Part shown: piece after piece, positions 7,179-17,752 of the stretch
Position numbering within the stretch: position 1 is the stretch's first letter
Layout of the letters: each line of letters begins with the position of its first letter
From: CAYYTU01 sp964474655
GTDB lineage: Bacteria > Chloroflexota > Anaerolineae > B4-G1
Direction of reading: 5' to 3'
Length of the DNA: 21,148 bases
Assembly: GCA_964474655.1 (NCBI GenBank)
Contig: CAYYTU010000052.1
Span: 1 to 21,148 of the forward strand
Program-made: the position numbers and the translations under genes
Notes under the pieces: model-generated
What the model was told of the DNA's origin: nothing
What the model saw: only the letters and a program-made list of their open reading frames with translations
Database searches by the model: none

Positions 7179-7354
7179 GGGCTACACTTTGCGAAGCCTC
7201 TCTCCAGCGGCTTCAGAGTCGGCGCAGTCGACTTTGTCGGTCGTAGCGCGCGGGGTTCCCCCCCAGCCCGCGGCGAAACCGCCGTGCCAAGTCTGTGCAA
7301 GGAGCTACACGAAAGCGTTACGATTTCGTCTGTCAAAACTCATTAAGATGCCAC

Positions 7355-7385
7355 AAGCCCCAGCGATCGTCGATCGCTGGGGCTT
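7355..7385. terminator. Strong bidirectional terminator
   Basis: Perfect 14-bp stem AAGCCCCAGCGATC (7355-7368) with its complement (7372-7385) and a 3-nt loop. It separates the plus-strand DUF218 gene from the minus-strand PHP gene and could end both transcripts, though the T tails are short. Confidence 0.75.
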
Positions 7386-7416
7386 CGTTCGTTATGCAAC
7401 GTGCACAGCGCGAAAA

Positions 7417-9135
7417 TCAGTCTTCGTTATTCTCTATCCCGACCAGCTCCGCCCAATGGCTGTGAATGCCATCCTCGGTGACGCCGTAATAGACTCTCAA
7501 GCCATCGTTGGTCTTTTGTACCAGGTCGTACCGCTTCCGGCCGGCGTAGTCCCGTTCTCTGAGCAGGCCGATCTTACCTTGCCACGTGATTTCCTTCTTG
7601 TCTACCGGGTGCTCCTCGGCCTGGCTGATAGCGTAATGCCAGAGCCGTCGCGCCGACTGGCGGGTCACGTTCTGGATCTCGTTGCCGTTGCGCAGGTCGC
7701 GCATCGTGTGATAGATCGTGCCTTTCCGTTCCTCGCTATCGGCGATCTCGACGCCGGTGCGGGGTGGTTCGATGGAATCCGAGTCTTGAGGGGCCTTTTG
7801 CGGCGTTTGTTCGATCGTCGATCGGACGTCGCGGCCTGCCTGAGCTTGCTTGACCAGGCTGACGATCTCGTCGCGCACTGCCATGTTGGTATCGCTCTCG
7901 CTGCGGACGTAGATTTTGTTCTCGTCGATGGCGTAAGGCACTTGCTTGCCCCGGGGGACCGAAATGCGAATCACGTTTTTCCCCTTCGATTTCTTGTTAT
8001 CCATCTTGACCTCTAGGGGCGGCGTGATGCGGCGTTCGATCTCGGATTGGAGCTTTTTGATCGCCTGTGAGATATTTTTGATCCCTTCGGGAGGTTCCTT
8101 GGGGTTATCGCTGACGCCGATGTAGAGCGTGCCCCCGTTAGTGTTGGCGAAGGCGCATATGTCCGCCAGGACGGCGTAAAGATGGCCGCCCCGGCGCGTG
8201 AAGCGGGCGTGGAAATCCTGGACGTGACTGGGCCCTTCCTCGCGGGCCTCTTGAATGAAGTCGACCGGTTTTTTGACCGGGCGGTAGGGTCGCGTGAGCG
8301 CGAAATCGTCGCCCTCGAAGACCTCACGCAATGCCTCAAAGCTGACCTCGGGCAACAATATCTCCGTCGTCCGCTCGCCCAGGGCCAGGTGATGTTTGTC
8401 GCTGGGGTCCGGATAGAGCCGGTGGCAGTCGGAGCCCTGGATGCAGCGCATCGGGCGCGGGTACTCGGGGCGCGAGCCGTTGAAGAAGCGAATTGTCGTG
8501 TGACGGCCCTTCTTCTCCAGGTCAGTCACCTCCAGCGCGTGCAGGTGCGGATCCTGGGTATAGGCGATACGGGTCTGGCCGCCGAAGCCCATTCGCCGCA
8601 TAGCCACGCCGTGGTTGGCGTTGGCGTGAGCGGCGATGACGATCCCGCCGGCTTCATAGATGACGCGGTAAGCGGTCAGGACGTCGCTTGTGGCGCCGAC
8701 CTCGGTGCTACCCTCGTCGATCTTATCCGGCGGTATGTTGAGCTCGCGCAGGAGGAACTCCAGCTCGCGCACGTCAGTCTCTGGCGAGAAGATTCCCAGC
8801 ACGTGAAAGCCTAGCGTGGCTGTGAATTCAAACCCTGGTAGTACCAGCACCTCATCCAACAGGTGTCGGTATTTCTTGAGCCGTTGTTCCTCTTTTGGCT
8901 GCAAGCGGCCCAGACGCTCCAACATCTCCAGGTCTTCTAATTCTTCGACCATCGTGCGGTAGCCGGCCACGGTGTTGTGGTCGGTAAAGGCGATGATGTC
9001 AAGGTTCTTCTTGGCGGCAACTTCTAAAATCTCTAAATACGAAACCTCTGGATCCAGAAAATCGCTGGAAGCCGGAGTGTGTAAGTGAAGATCAATTTGT
9101 CTCCACTGGCGTTTCCCTTTGTTCTTTTTTGCCAT
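7417..9135 (-). CDS. PHP-domain phosphoesterase fused to a Schlafen AlbA_2 domain
   Basis: 572 residues. An N-terminal PHP metal-dependent phosphoesterase domain (about 12-285) keeps the expected ligands: DLHLHT (H17, H19), FTDHN (D52, H53), GFEFT (E103), GFHVLG (H111), AAHAN (H170) and GSDCH (D236, H238). An AlbA_2/divergent AAA_4 domain follows (about 292-430), with the hallmark FANTNGGTLYIGVSDN (329-344). A charged linker (about 432-470) leads to an unrecognised C-terminal domain (about 470-565) rich in Arg and aromatic residues. PHP domains hydrolyse phosphoesters; AlbA_2 domains occur in nucleic-acid-linked, regulatory and defence proteins. The precise role is unknown; action on nucleic acid or a nucleotide is inference. 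The start overlaps the end of the response regulator by 44 nt, so the two are very probably co-translated. Last gene of the lon operon. Confidence 0.85.
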   Translation of the reverse strand: MAKKNKGKRQWRQIDLHLHTPASSDFLDPEVSYLEILEVAAKKNLDIIAFTDHNTVAGYRTMVEELEDLEMLERLGRLQPKEEQRLKKYRHLLDEVLVLPGFEFTATLGFHVLGIFSPETDVRELEFLLRELNIPPDKIDEGSTEVGATSDVLTAYRVIYEAGGIVIAAHANANHGVAMRRMGFGGQTRIAYTQDPHLHALEVTDLEKKGRHTTIRFFNGSRPEYPRPMRCIQGSDCHRLYPDPSDKHHLALGERTTEILLPEVSFEALREVFEGDDFALTRPYRPVKKPVDFIQEAREEGPSHVQDFHARFTRRGGHLYAVLADICAFANTNGGTLYIGVSDNPKEPPEGIKNISQAIKKLQSEIERRITPPLEVKMDNKKSKGKNVIRISVPRGKQVPYAIDENKIYVRSESDTNMAVRDEIVSLVKQAQAGRDVRSTIEQTPQKAPQDSDSIEPPRTGVEIADSEERKGTIYHTMRDLRNGNEIQNVTRQSARRLWHYAISQAEEHPVDKKEITWQGKIGLLRERDYAGRKRYDLVQKTNDGLRVYYGVTEDGIHSHWAELVGIENNED

Positions 9136-9512
9136 TGTCTTCCCTATCTGTCAATAAATCGTTGATCATCTTCAATGCTTCAGATGGGCGAAAGGGCTTG
9201 AGTAGGAAGGCGTCAGCACCGGCGTCCAGACATTCGCGGGAGCGATCCATCCCGGATGTCATAATAATCGGTACTGATTTCAATACATCGTCTCGGCGCA
9301 ACATTTCTAACAAGCCCAGGGTGTCTTCCCGTGCAATATGCACGTCCATCAATATGAGATCTGGTCGTGCCTGATGTGCTTGGGGAATCACTTCGTGAAG
9401 CTGAGAGGTGAGGATCGTTTGGTAACCTTCCAATTCCAATACCGTCTTCAGCAATCCTCTAAACACTTTATCATCATCTATCACGAGGATTTGAGGTGGT
9501 GCTTGATCTTTG

Positions 9513-9541
<29 letters not shown>
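9092..9541 (-). CDS. Single-domain response regulator (CheY-like receiver)
   Basis: 149 residues, a receiver domain (about 17-133) with short charged tails and no output domain. Conserved residues are the acidic triplet DDD (22-24), phospho-acceptor D66 in LILMDVHI, T95/S96 in IIMTSG and K115 in FLLKPF, so phosphorylation should be possible. Such stand-alone receivers pass a signal to another protein by contact or act in a phosphorelay. It overlaps the 3' end of lon by 29 nt and the 5' end of the PHP gene by 44 nt, an arrangement that points to a joint translational unit. The divergent hybrid histidine kinase at 12598 is the nearest possible phosphate donor; that pairing is inference. No clear ribosome site is seen before ATG 9541, consistent with coupling to lon translation. 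Confidence 0.88.
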
Positions 9542-12008
<2,467 letters not shown>

Positions 12009-12117
12009 CCGTTTCGCTACATCTCCTCTTTGTTGTGATTTAGCCTGGTCAACTTGGGTTCCGATCTACCGGATAGTTTTGTAAAGGGTATGATTCTCCA
12101 GGCCAGATACCAGCGAA

Positions 12118-12145
12118 AGTCATCCTAAGCCTGTCGAAGGATGAC
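12118..12145. repeat. Intergenic palindromic repeat, copy 2 (short)
   Basis: Outer arms GTCATCCT and AGGATGAC pair; the centre AAGCCTGTCGA matches the right half of copy 1 at 111-167. Confidence 0.65.
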
Positions 12146-12157
12146 GGCTTTGCAAGA

Positions 12158-12208
12158 GTGACATCCTTCGACGGGCTTCGTCTTGAGCTCAGCCGAACGG
12201 CTCAAGAC
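12158..12208. repeat. Intergenic palindromic repeat, copy 3 (inverted)
   Basis: Matches the reverse complement of copy 1 (111-167) across most of its length, including CATCCTTCGAC, TGAGCTCAGCCGAACGGCTCA. Only a few bases differ. Confidence 0.7.
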
Positions 12209-12274
12209 GCTTGCTAACTGGATGGATGAGAAATGTCCGGTAGCTGGTTTGAGTTCTTAACTTTTAGCTTACCT

Positions 12275-12303
12275 ATTCTACCACACTTACACGACTAGTT
12301 CAA
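12275..12303 (-). promoter_or_regulatory. Sigma70-type promoter of the lon operon
   Basis: Minus-strand TTGAAC (-35, 12298-12303), 17-bp spacer, TAGAAT (-10, 12275-12280). It implies a leader of about 260 nt that includes the repeat element at 12066-12243. A second promoter nearer lon cannot be excluded. Confidence 0.6.
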
Positions 12304-12317
12304 CTGTGCGCGGTTTT

Positions 12318-12407
12318 GGGCAAACGAAGCAGTCCCAAAGCACCCTAGACGCATTAGCTTGCTACAGACGCGTTCACCGCGCGTATCAACCCCAGCTTCG
12401 TTTGCCC
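12318..12407. promoter_or_regulatory. 13-bp inverted repeat pair between divergent promoters
   Basis: GGGCAAACGAAGC (12318-12330) has a perfect inverse copy at 12395-12407, 64 bp apart. It sits between the lon promoter and the kinase promoter, a position suited to a shared operator with looping, or to a long stem-loop. No regulator is identified. Confidence 0.45.
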
Positions 12408-12421
12408 GCCTTCTGGCCCAT

Positions 12422-12449
12422 TTGCCTTAAAAACTAACCAAAGTACAAT
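12422..12449 (+). promoter_or_regulatory. Putative promoter of the hybrid kinase
   Basis: TTGCCT (-35, 12422-12427), 16-bp spacer, TACAAT (-10, 12444-12449). It implies a leader of about 140 nt. Confidence 0.5.
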
Positions 12450-12519
12450 TGAACGCCAGGTGGAGGCGAACGGTTGTGGGGAGCAATTGGATGGTTGGAG
12501 CGGCCGAGGAGACGATCTC

Positions 12520-12540
12520 TGAGACGGAATTCCCGTCTCA
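12520..12540 (+). promoter_or_regulatory. Hairpin in the kinase 5' leader
   Basis: TGAGACGG (12520-12527) pairs perfectly with 12533-12540 across a 5-nt loop (AATTC). It is not followed by a T tract, so it is unlikely to be a terminator; it could be an operator or an RNA structure. Confidence 0.4.
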
Positions 12541-12597
12541 AAAGCGGATGGCGTTTCTCCAACGCTGCTCCCTATGGCGGTCAAGAAAGAGTGCCTG

Positions 12598-15500
12598 ATG
12601 AGTGATAATCTGATTCGCGTCTTGTTGATTGAGGATGACCGCAGTGAGGCCGATCTGATCCAGGAGAAGCTGATCGAGGCCCAGCGCTTCGCCTGGGATC
12701 TGCCGGCTTTCGTTGTTGAGCACGAGCTCCAGCTGGGGGTGGCCCTGGAGCGCCTGGTGGATGAGGCCTTCGACGTGGTGCTCAGCGACCTGGACTTGCC
12801 GGACAGTCGGGCGGACGAGACCGTCGCCACCTTGCGCGAAAAAGTTCCCTCTATGCCACTGGTGGTGCTGACGGGGCGGGAGGATGAGGCCTTGGCCCAC
12901 GAGAGCGTTCGCGCCGGAGTCCAGGATTATCTCTACAAGGCAGAGGCCACCGGCAGCCTTTTGGCCCGCACGTTGATGTATGCCATTGAGCGGCAGCAGA
13001 CCCAAGCCCGTCTGGAACGGCGCGTCGCGGCGCGCACGGCGGAGCTGGAGGCCGAGGTCGCCGAGCGTGAGCGGGCCGAACGGGCGCTGGAACGTAAGCT
13101 GGAGCAGGTTATGGCTCTTAGCCGAGCCTCCGCTGCCGTGACCCGCTCCCTGGATCTTGAGCAGGTGTTGAGCAAGATCATCGCTCTGGCCGAGGGGGTG
13201 CTGAATTCCGATTACACCGGCGTGGCGCTGGTGGATGAAACCGGCGTGGTCGATCAATCGGCGGGCAGCCTGCCGGGCATCCCGGCGCTGGAGTACCGGG
13301 TGCGGGAGGATGGTTTTACCCGTTGGATCATCCGTTCCCAGCGGCCCATCATCGTGGATGAGATCGAGCAGGATGGCACGGTAGACCTGAATCTGGGCGA
13401 GGACGCGCCTCAAGCGGTCAATCCTTACTTGATGGAGGCAGGGATCAAATCGCTGGCCGGGCTGCCGTTGAGGGGGCAAGGGCGCTTGTTGGGCGTGCTC
13501 TATCTGCACAGTAAACGAGTGGGGGCTTTTCAGGGCCAAAAATCTATCCTGCGAGCCTTTGCCAGCCAGGTTGCGATTGCGATTGAGAACGCCCGGCTCT
13601 TCGGAGAAGCCCAGCGGGAGATCGGTAAGCGGAAGCGCATAGAGGAAAAGCTGCGTGCGAGCGAATCTCAAGCCCGCCAGAAGCTTGATAGCGTCCTTTC
13701 GCCCGAAGGAGATTTGGGCTCTCTCGATCTTTCCAGTATCATCGACGTCGAGGCAATCCAGGCCTTGATGGACGATTTTTACGCCCTGACTGATATTGGC
13801 GTCGCCATCGTGGATATGGAGGGCGAAGTGCTCGTCGCCACCGGCTGGCAGGATATTTGTACTGAGTTCCACCGCGTCCATCCGGAGACCCGCCAGCATT
13901 GCATTGAGAGCGACACGTATCTCTCATCGGGCGTCAAGCCCGGTGCGTATAAGCTCTATCGTTGCAAGAACAATATGTGGGATATGGCTACCCCCATCGT
14001 GGTCGGCGGACGCCACGTGGGGAATTTGTTCCTGGGCCAGTTCTTCTTCGCCGATGAACCCGTCGACCGCGAGGTATTCAGGCAGCAAGCCCAGACCTAT
14101 GGCTTCGACGAGGAGGCCTACCTGGCGGCGCTGGATCGAGTCCCGCGTTGGTCGCGGGAGAAGGTCGAAACCGTCTTCCGCTTCTATACTCGGCTTGCGA
14201 CTATGATATCGCAGCTCAGTCATAGCAACCTCAAGTTAGCGCAGGCGCTGGCCGAAAAGAATCGTCTGTTGGCGGTGCACAGGAAGAGTGAACGGAAATT
14301 AAGCAGTTACATCGAAAACGCGCCCTATGGCGTCTTCGTCATCGATCAAGAAGGCCACTATGTGGAGGTGAACGAAGCCGCGTGTCGCTTGACCGGCTAC
14401 AATCGCGATCAATTGCTGACGATGTCGATCTTCCAGCTCGCTCCTTCGGATCAGCGTGAATTGGTGCGGGTGCATTTTCAGGCCGCTGTCCAAAAAGGCC
14501 GCGCGGTCGGTGAAAAACCATTCGTGACGGAGGATGGTTGCGAACGTTGGTGGTTGGTGACCACGGTTCGTCTGTCCGATACGCGCTTCTTGAGCTACAA
14601 GGAAGACGTCACCGAGCGTAAGCGGGCGAGAGGGATGATGCACCTGAATCAGCGTCGGTTGAAGGCTTTATTGGACCTGAGCCAAATGCAAGATGCTCCC
14701 CTTGAGAAGATAGCCGATTTTGTGCTGGAGAGGGCCGTTCAATTGACCAAGAGTGAGGTAGGCTTCCTGGGATTTGTGAGCGAGGATGAGGGGGAGATGG
14801 TACTTCACGCCTGGTCGGATGAAGCTATGGCCGAATGCCAGGTCGCTGATACCCCCCGCCATTTCCCGATCGACGAGGCGGGGGTGTGGGCCGAGGCCGT
14901 TCGTCAACGCCGGGTCTTGATACTCAATGATTATACCGCTCCACATCCAGGGAAGAAGGGCTACCCGGACGGCCATATGACGCTGACCCGTCTGCTCAGC
15001 GTGCCGACTTTAGAGGACGGGCACGTCAGTCTTGTCGTGGCGGTGGCCAACAAGGAAGAGCCGTATAATGAGACTGACCGGCGTCAGATTCAGTTGCTGG
15101 CGGAACATATGTTGCGCCTCATCCGTGAGAGAAAGGCCCGGAAGGCGCTCCAAGAGAGCGAGGAGCGTTACCGCTTGCTCTACGAGAGCATCCGGGATGC
15201 CATCTTGGTGGTGAACACCGAACGGGAAATCGTCAGCTGCAACCCGGCTTTTACCGATCTCCTCGGCTACACACTGGAGGAAATTCAGGGCAAAAGCCCC
15301 CGCTTTTTGTATCAGAGCGAGGAAGAGTACGAGCAGCTGGGAAAAGTCTTCCAAGAGCGCCGTGGAAAGCCCAATTTCTTTTTCACGGTGCATTACAGGA
15401 AAAAGTCGGGGGCGGTTTTCCCCGGCGAGACGAATTTCTTCTATCTGCAGGATGATACCGGCGAGGTTCAGGGCTTTATTGGGCTGGTGCGGGACGTAAC

Positions 15501-16260
15501 GGAGCGCCAGCAGGCTCAGAGGCAGATCGCGAGCTATGCCGCTGAGTTGGAACGCAGCAATCGGGATCTTGAGCAGTTCGCCTACGCCGTCTCCCACGAC
15601 TTGCAGGAGCCCGTGCGGACGGTGAAGAACTGGTTGGGCTTGTTGGAGGATCGCTACCGCGGCGAGCTGGATGAGAAGGCCGATCGGTACATTGATCACG
15701 CCGTGGACGGCGCTCGGCGTATGCAGGAGATGATTCGCGCTCTGCTGGATCTCTCGCGGGTGGGCACCCGCGGCCAAGAGCTCGTGCCGACCGACGCCGA
15801 GGCGGTTCTGGAACGCACGCTGCGGTCGCTGGAGCGAGTGATTGACCAGACCGACGCCAGGGTGAGGCACGACCGTCTGCCCGCGGTGCTGGCAGACGAG
15901 GCCCAGCTGGCCCAGGTTTTCCAGAACCTGATTGTCAACGCCATCAAGTTTCGGCGCGAGGAGATTCCGCCCCAGGTGTGCATCGCGGCGGAGATGGAAG
16001 GCGATATGTGCGTCTTCTCGGTGGCGGATAACGGCATCGGCATTGATCCTGAGCAGTCCGACCGCGTCTTTGAGGTCTTCCAGCGTCTCCACACCGAGGA
16101 GGAATATCCGGGGCTAGGGATGGGTCTGGCGCTCTGCCGGCGCATCGTGGAGCGGCACGGCGGCCGCATCTGGCTCGAATCGGAGCCCGACCAGGGGAGC
16201 ACGTTCTATTTCACGCTGCCTGCGACGACGTGCTCCTGGCAAGCGACCCCGGTCGATTGA
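12598..16260 (+). CDS. Multi-sensor hybrid histidine kinase (receiver-GAF-PocR-PAS-GAF-PAS-HisKA-HATPase)
   Basis: 1220 residues, no membrane segment, so a cytoplasmic sensor. Order: N-terminal receiver (5-125; D13/D14, phospho-acceptor region SDLD with D64, T92, K114), an Arg/Glu-rich coiled coil (about 128-180), GAF (184-335), PocR-type ligand domain (377-545, with the Cys residues of IC-x-x-FHR and YRCKNNMWDMATPI), PAS (564-678), second GAF (687-845), PAS (853-975), HisKA with H1000 in SHDLQEP, and HATPase (about 1095-1213) with QNLIVNAIKFR, DNGIGID and GLGMGLALC. PocR domains bind small organic ligands such as diols in known members. It lacks an effector domain, so phosphate must leave to another protein; the orphan regulator of the divergent lon operon is the nearest candidate. 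ATG 12598 is preferred over ATG 12574 because GAAAGAG (12585-12591) precedes it at 6 nt. Confidence 0.9.
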   Translation: MSDNLIRVLLIEDDRSEADLIQEKLIEAQRFAWDLPAFVVEHELQLGVALERLVDEAFDVVLSDLDLPDSRADETVATLREKVPSMPLVVLTGREDEALAHESVRAGVQDYLYKAEATGSLLARTLMYAIERQQTQARLERRVAARTAELEAEVAERERAERALERKLEQVMALSRASAAVTRSLDLEQVLSKIIALAEGVLNSDYTGVALVDETGVVDQSAGSLPGIPALEYRVREDGFTRWIIRSQRPIIVDEIEQDGTVDLNLGEDAPQAVNPYLMEAGIKSLAGLPLRGQGRLLGVLYLHSKRVGAFQGQKSILRAFASQVAIAIENARLFGEAQREIGKRKRIEEKLRASESQARQKLDSVLSPEGDLGSLDLSSIIDVEAIQALMDDFYALTDIGVAIVDMEGEVLVATGWQDICTEFHRVHPETRQHCIESDTYLSSGVKPGAYKLYRCKNNMWDMATPIVVGGRHVGNLFLGQFFFADEPVDREVFRQQAQTYGFDEEAYLAALDRVPRWSREKVETVFRFYTRLATMISQLSHSNLKLAQALAEKNRLLAVHRKSERKLSSYIENAPYGVFVIDQEGHYVEVNEAACRLTGYNRDQLLTMSIFQLAPSDQRELVRVHFQAAVQKGRAVGEKPFVTEDGCERWWLVTTVRLSDTRFLSYKEDVTERKRARGMMHLNQRRLKALLDLSQMQDAPLEKIADFVLERAVQLTKSEVGFLGFVSEDEGEMVLHAWSDEAMAECQVADTPRHFPIDEAGVWAEAVRQRRVLILNDYTAPHPGKKGYPDGHMTLTRLLSVPTLEDGHVSLVVAVANKEEPYNETDRRQIQLLAEHMLRLIRERKARKALQESEERYRLLYESIRDAILVVNTEREIVSCNPAFTDLLGYTLEEIQGKSPRFLYQSEEEYEQLGKVFQERRGKPNFFFTVHYRKKSGAVFPGETNFFYLQDDTGEVQGFIGLVRDVTERQQAQRQIASYAAELERSNRDLEQFAYAVSHDLQEPVRTVKNWLGLLEDRYRGELDEKADRYIDHAVDGARRMQEMIRALLDLSRVGTRGQELVPTDAEAVLERTLRSLERVIDQTDARVRHDRLPAVLADEAQLAQVFQNLIVNAIKFRREEIPPQVCIAAEMEGDMCVFSVADNGIGIDPEQSDRVFEVFQRLHTEEEYPGLGMGLALCRRIVERHGGRIWLESEPDQGSTFYFTLPATTCSWQATPVD

Positions 16261-16313
16261 CGTGACCTTTTGTCAATCGCCTCAGCTGTTCAATGGAAAT
16301 TGTAAAACGTATC

Positions 16314-16342
16314 TTGTCCCTTCGTCTATTCTGCGGTACAAT
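16314..16342 (+). promoter_or_regulatory. Sigma70-type promoter of asnS
   Basis: TTGTCC (-35, 16314-16319), 17-bp spacer, TACAAT (-10, 16337-16342). The leader before ATG 16378 would be about 29 nt. Confidence 0.65.
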
Positions 16343-16377
16343 CCCTCAAATTATCAACGAGAGAAAGGAGATCGAAG

Positions 16378-17715
16378 ATGCCCCAGACGATTACTGTCGA
16401 GGATATTGCTCAATACGACGGCGCAGAAGTCACCCTTCAAGGTTGGGTCTACAATCATACCGACAAAGGGAAGCTGCTTTTCATCTGGCTCCGTGACGGA
16501 ACTGGCTTTGCCCAATGCGTCGTCTTCCAGGATAACGTCGATGCGGAGACGTTTAAGGCCGCACAGGAGCTGACCTACGAATCATCCTTCCGGGTCACCG
16601 GCACTGTGCGTCAGGACGATCGCGCCCCCGGCATGCCCGGCGGCTACGAGCTGGGCGTGACCGAGCTGGAAGTCCTCCAGGAGGCCGAGCAGTACCCGAT
16701 TCAGCCCAAGGAGCACGGCGTCGAGTTCCTGATGGACAATCGTCACCTCTGGATTCGCTCCCAGCAGCAGTGGGCCGTGCTGCGGGTGCGCGCGACCATC
16801 ACCCGCGCCATCCGCGAGTGGCTCGATGGTCACGGCTTCATCAACCTCGATACGCCCATCCTCACCCCCGCCGCCTGCGAGGGTACGACCACGCTCTTTG
16901 AGACCGACTACTTCGGCGAATCGGCCTACCTGGCCCAGTCCGGTCAGCTCTACAACGAGGCCAACATTTACGGCTTTGGGCGCGTCTACTGCTTCGGCCC
17001 CACCTTCCGCGCCGAGAAATCGAAGACCCGCCGCCACCTGACCGAGTTCTGGATGGTGGAGCCGGAGATGGCCTTCTGCGATATGGATTGCCTGATGGAG
17101 ATCGAGGAACAGTTCATCTCCCACATCGTCCAGACTTGTCTGGAGGAGCGGGCCGCGGATCTGGAGCTGCTGGAGCGCGACACCAGCCATCTGGAGAGGG
17201 TGGTGCCGCCCTTCCCACGCATCTCCTACGACGAAGCCCTGGAGGTCATCGCCGAGATCCGCGCGGAGACGGACGATGAGGATCTGAAGGACTTGCTGCA
17301 GATCGAGTGGGGCGACGATTTCGGCTCCCCGCACGAGACGGAGCTGACCGAACGGTTCGAGAAGCCGGTCTTCGTCTACGGCTATCCGACCGCAGCCAAG
17401 GCCTTCTATATGGAGCCCTGGCCGGAGCGGCCGGAAGTCTCCAAGAGCGTGGATCTGCTGGCGCCGGAGGGCTACGGCGAGATCACCGGCGGCTCCGAGC
17501 GTATCTCCGATCTCGATTTGCTCTTGCAGCGCCTCGACGAGTGGGACCTGCCGCGCGAGGCCTTCGAGTGGTACATTGACCTGCGGCGCTACGGCTCCGT
17601 GACGCACTCCGGCTTCGGCCTGGGCCTGGAGCGCACCGTGACCTGGATCTGCGGCATCGACCACCTGCGCGAAACGATTCCCTTCCCGCGTATGTTGAAT
17701 CGGGTTTATCCGTGA
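16378..17715 (+). CDS. asnS: Asparagine-tRNA ligase
   Basis: 445-residue class IIb aminoacyl-tRNA synthetase that charges tRNA-Asn. An N-terminal OB-fold anticodon-binding domain (about 15-105, VTLQGWVYN ... LLFIWLRDGTGFAQCVVF) precedes the catalytic core. Motif 2 reads FRAEKSKTRRHLTEFWMVEP (210-229) and motif 3 GFGLGLERTVTWICG (412-426). SGQLYNEA and the LTEFWMVEPEMAF form are AsnRS-type rather than AspRS-type; an archaeal-style AspRS/AsnRS relative is the main alternative. AAAGGAG (16364-16370) stands 7 nt from the ATG, making the start secure. Only 37 nt separate its stop from the hydrogenase small-subunit gene and no terminator or promoter is obvious between them, so read-through into the hydrogenase genes is likely. 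Confidence 0.93.
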   Translation: MPQTITVEDIAQYDGAEVTLQGWVYNHTDKGKLLFIWLRDGTGFAQCVVFQDNVDAETFKAAQELTYESSFRVTGTVRQDDRAPGMPGGYELGVTELEVLQEAEQYPIQPKEHGVEFLMDNRHLWIRSQQQWAVLRVRATITRAIREWLDGHGFINLDTPILTPAACEGTTTLFETDYFGESAYLAQSGQLYNEANIYGFGRVYCFGPTFRAEKSKTRRHLTEFWMVEPEMAFCDMDCLMEIEEQFISHIVQTCLEERAADLELLERDTSHLERVVPPFPRISYDEALEVIAEIRAETDDEDLKDLLQIEWGDDFGSPHETELTERFEKPVFVYGYPTAAKAFYMEPWPERPEVSKSVDLLAPEGYGEITGGSERISDLDLLLQRLDEWDLPREAFEWYIDLRRYGSVTHSGFGLGLERTVTWICGIDHLRETIPFPRMLNRVYP

Positions 17716-17752
17716 GGTCCTAAGCTCAGAGAGCCGTGGATAGGAGGAGCCG

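Larger units (their letters stand above)
7111..7416. other. Intergenic gap between convergent genes
   Basis: 306 bp with no credible gene. It holds a palindrome-rich stretch (7165-7178 and related sequence near 7227-7247) and the strong terminator at 7355-7385. A frame starting at 7189 on the plus strand runs into the antisense of the PHP gene and has no family features. Confidence 0.7.
12066..12243. repeat. Second TIR-bounded repeat element, in the lon leader
   Basis: CTACCGGATA at 12066-12075 is matched by its complement at 12234-12243 with one mismatch. TA dinucleotides sit at 12067-12068 and 12241-12242. Inside are two copies of the palindromic repeat seen at 111-167. The terminal repeats differ in sequence from those at 77-213, so the two elements share cargo and layout rather than ends. 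It lies between the lon promoter and lon start, so it would be transcribed as 5' leader. Confidence 0.35.
12009..12597. other. Divergent control region between lon and the hybrid kinase
   Basis: 589 bp without a supported gene. From left to right it holds a TIR-bounded repeat element (12066-12243), the lon promoter (12275-12303), a 13-bp inverted repeat pair (12318-12330, 12395-12407), the kinase promoter (12422-12449) and a hairpin (12520-12540) in the kinase leader. Confidence 0.7.

Noticed and set aside
7189..8016. Plus-strand open frame of 275 codons
   Set aside because: Begins in a repeat-rich gap, crosses the strong terminator at 7355-7385 and runs antisense to the PHP gene.
12538..13899. 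Minus-strand open frame of 453 codons
   Set aside because: Mirrors the N-terminal half of the hybrid kinase; repetitive, low-complexity composition and no family motifs.
15010..16092. Minus-strand open frame of 360 codons
   Set aside because: Antisense to the PAS, HisKA and HATPase region of the kinase, where the sense strand has unmistakable catalytic motifs.
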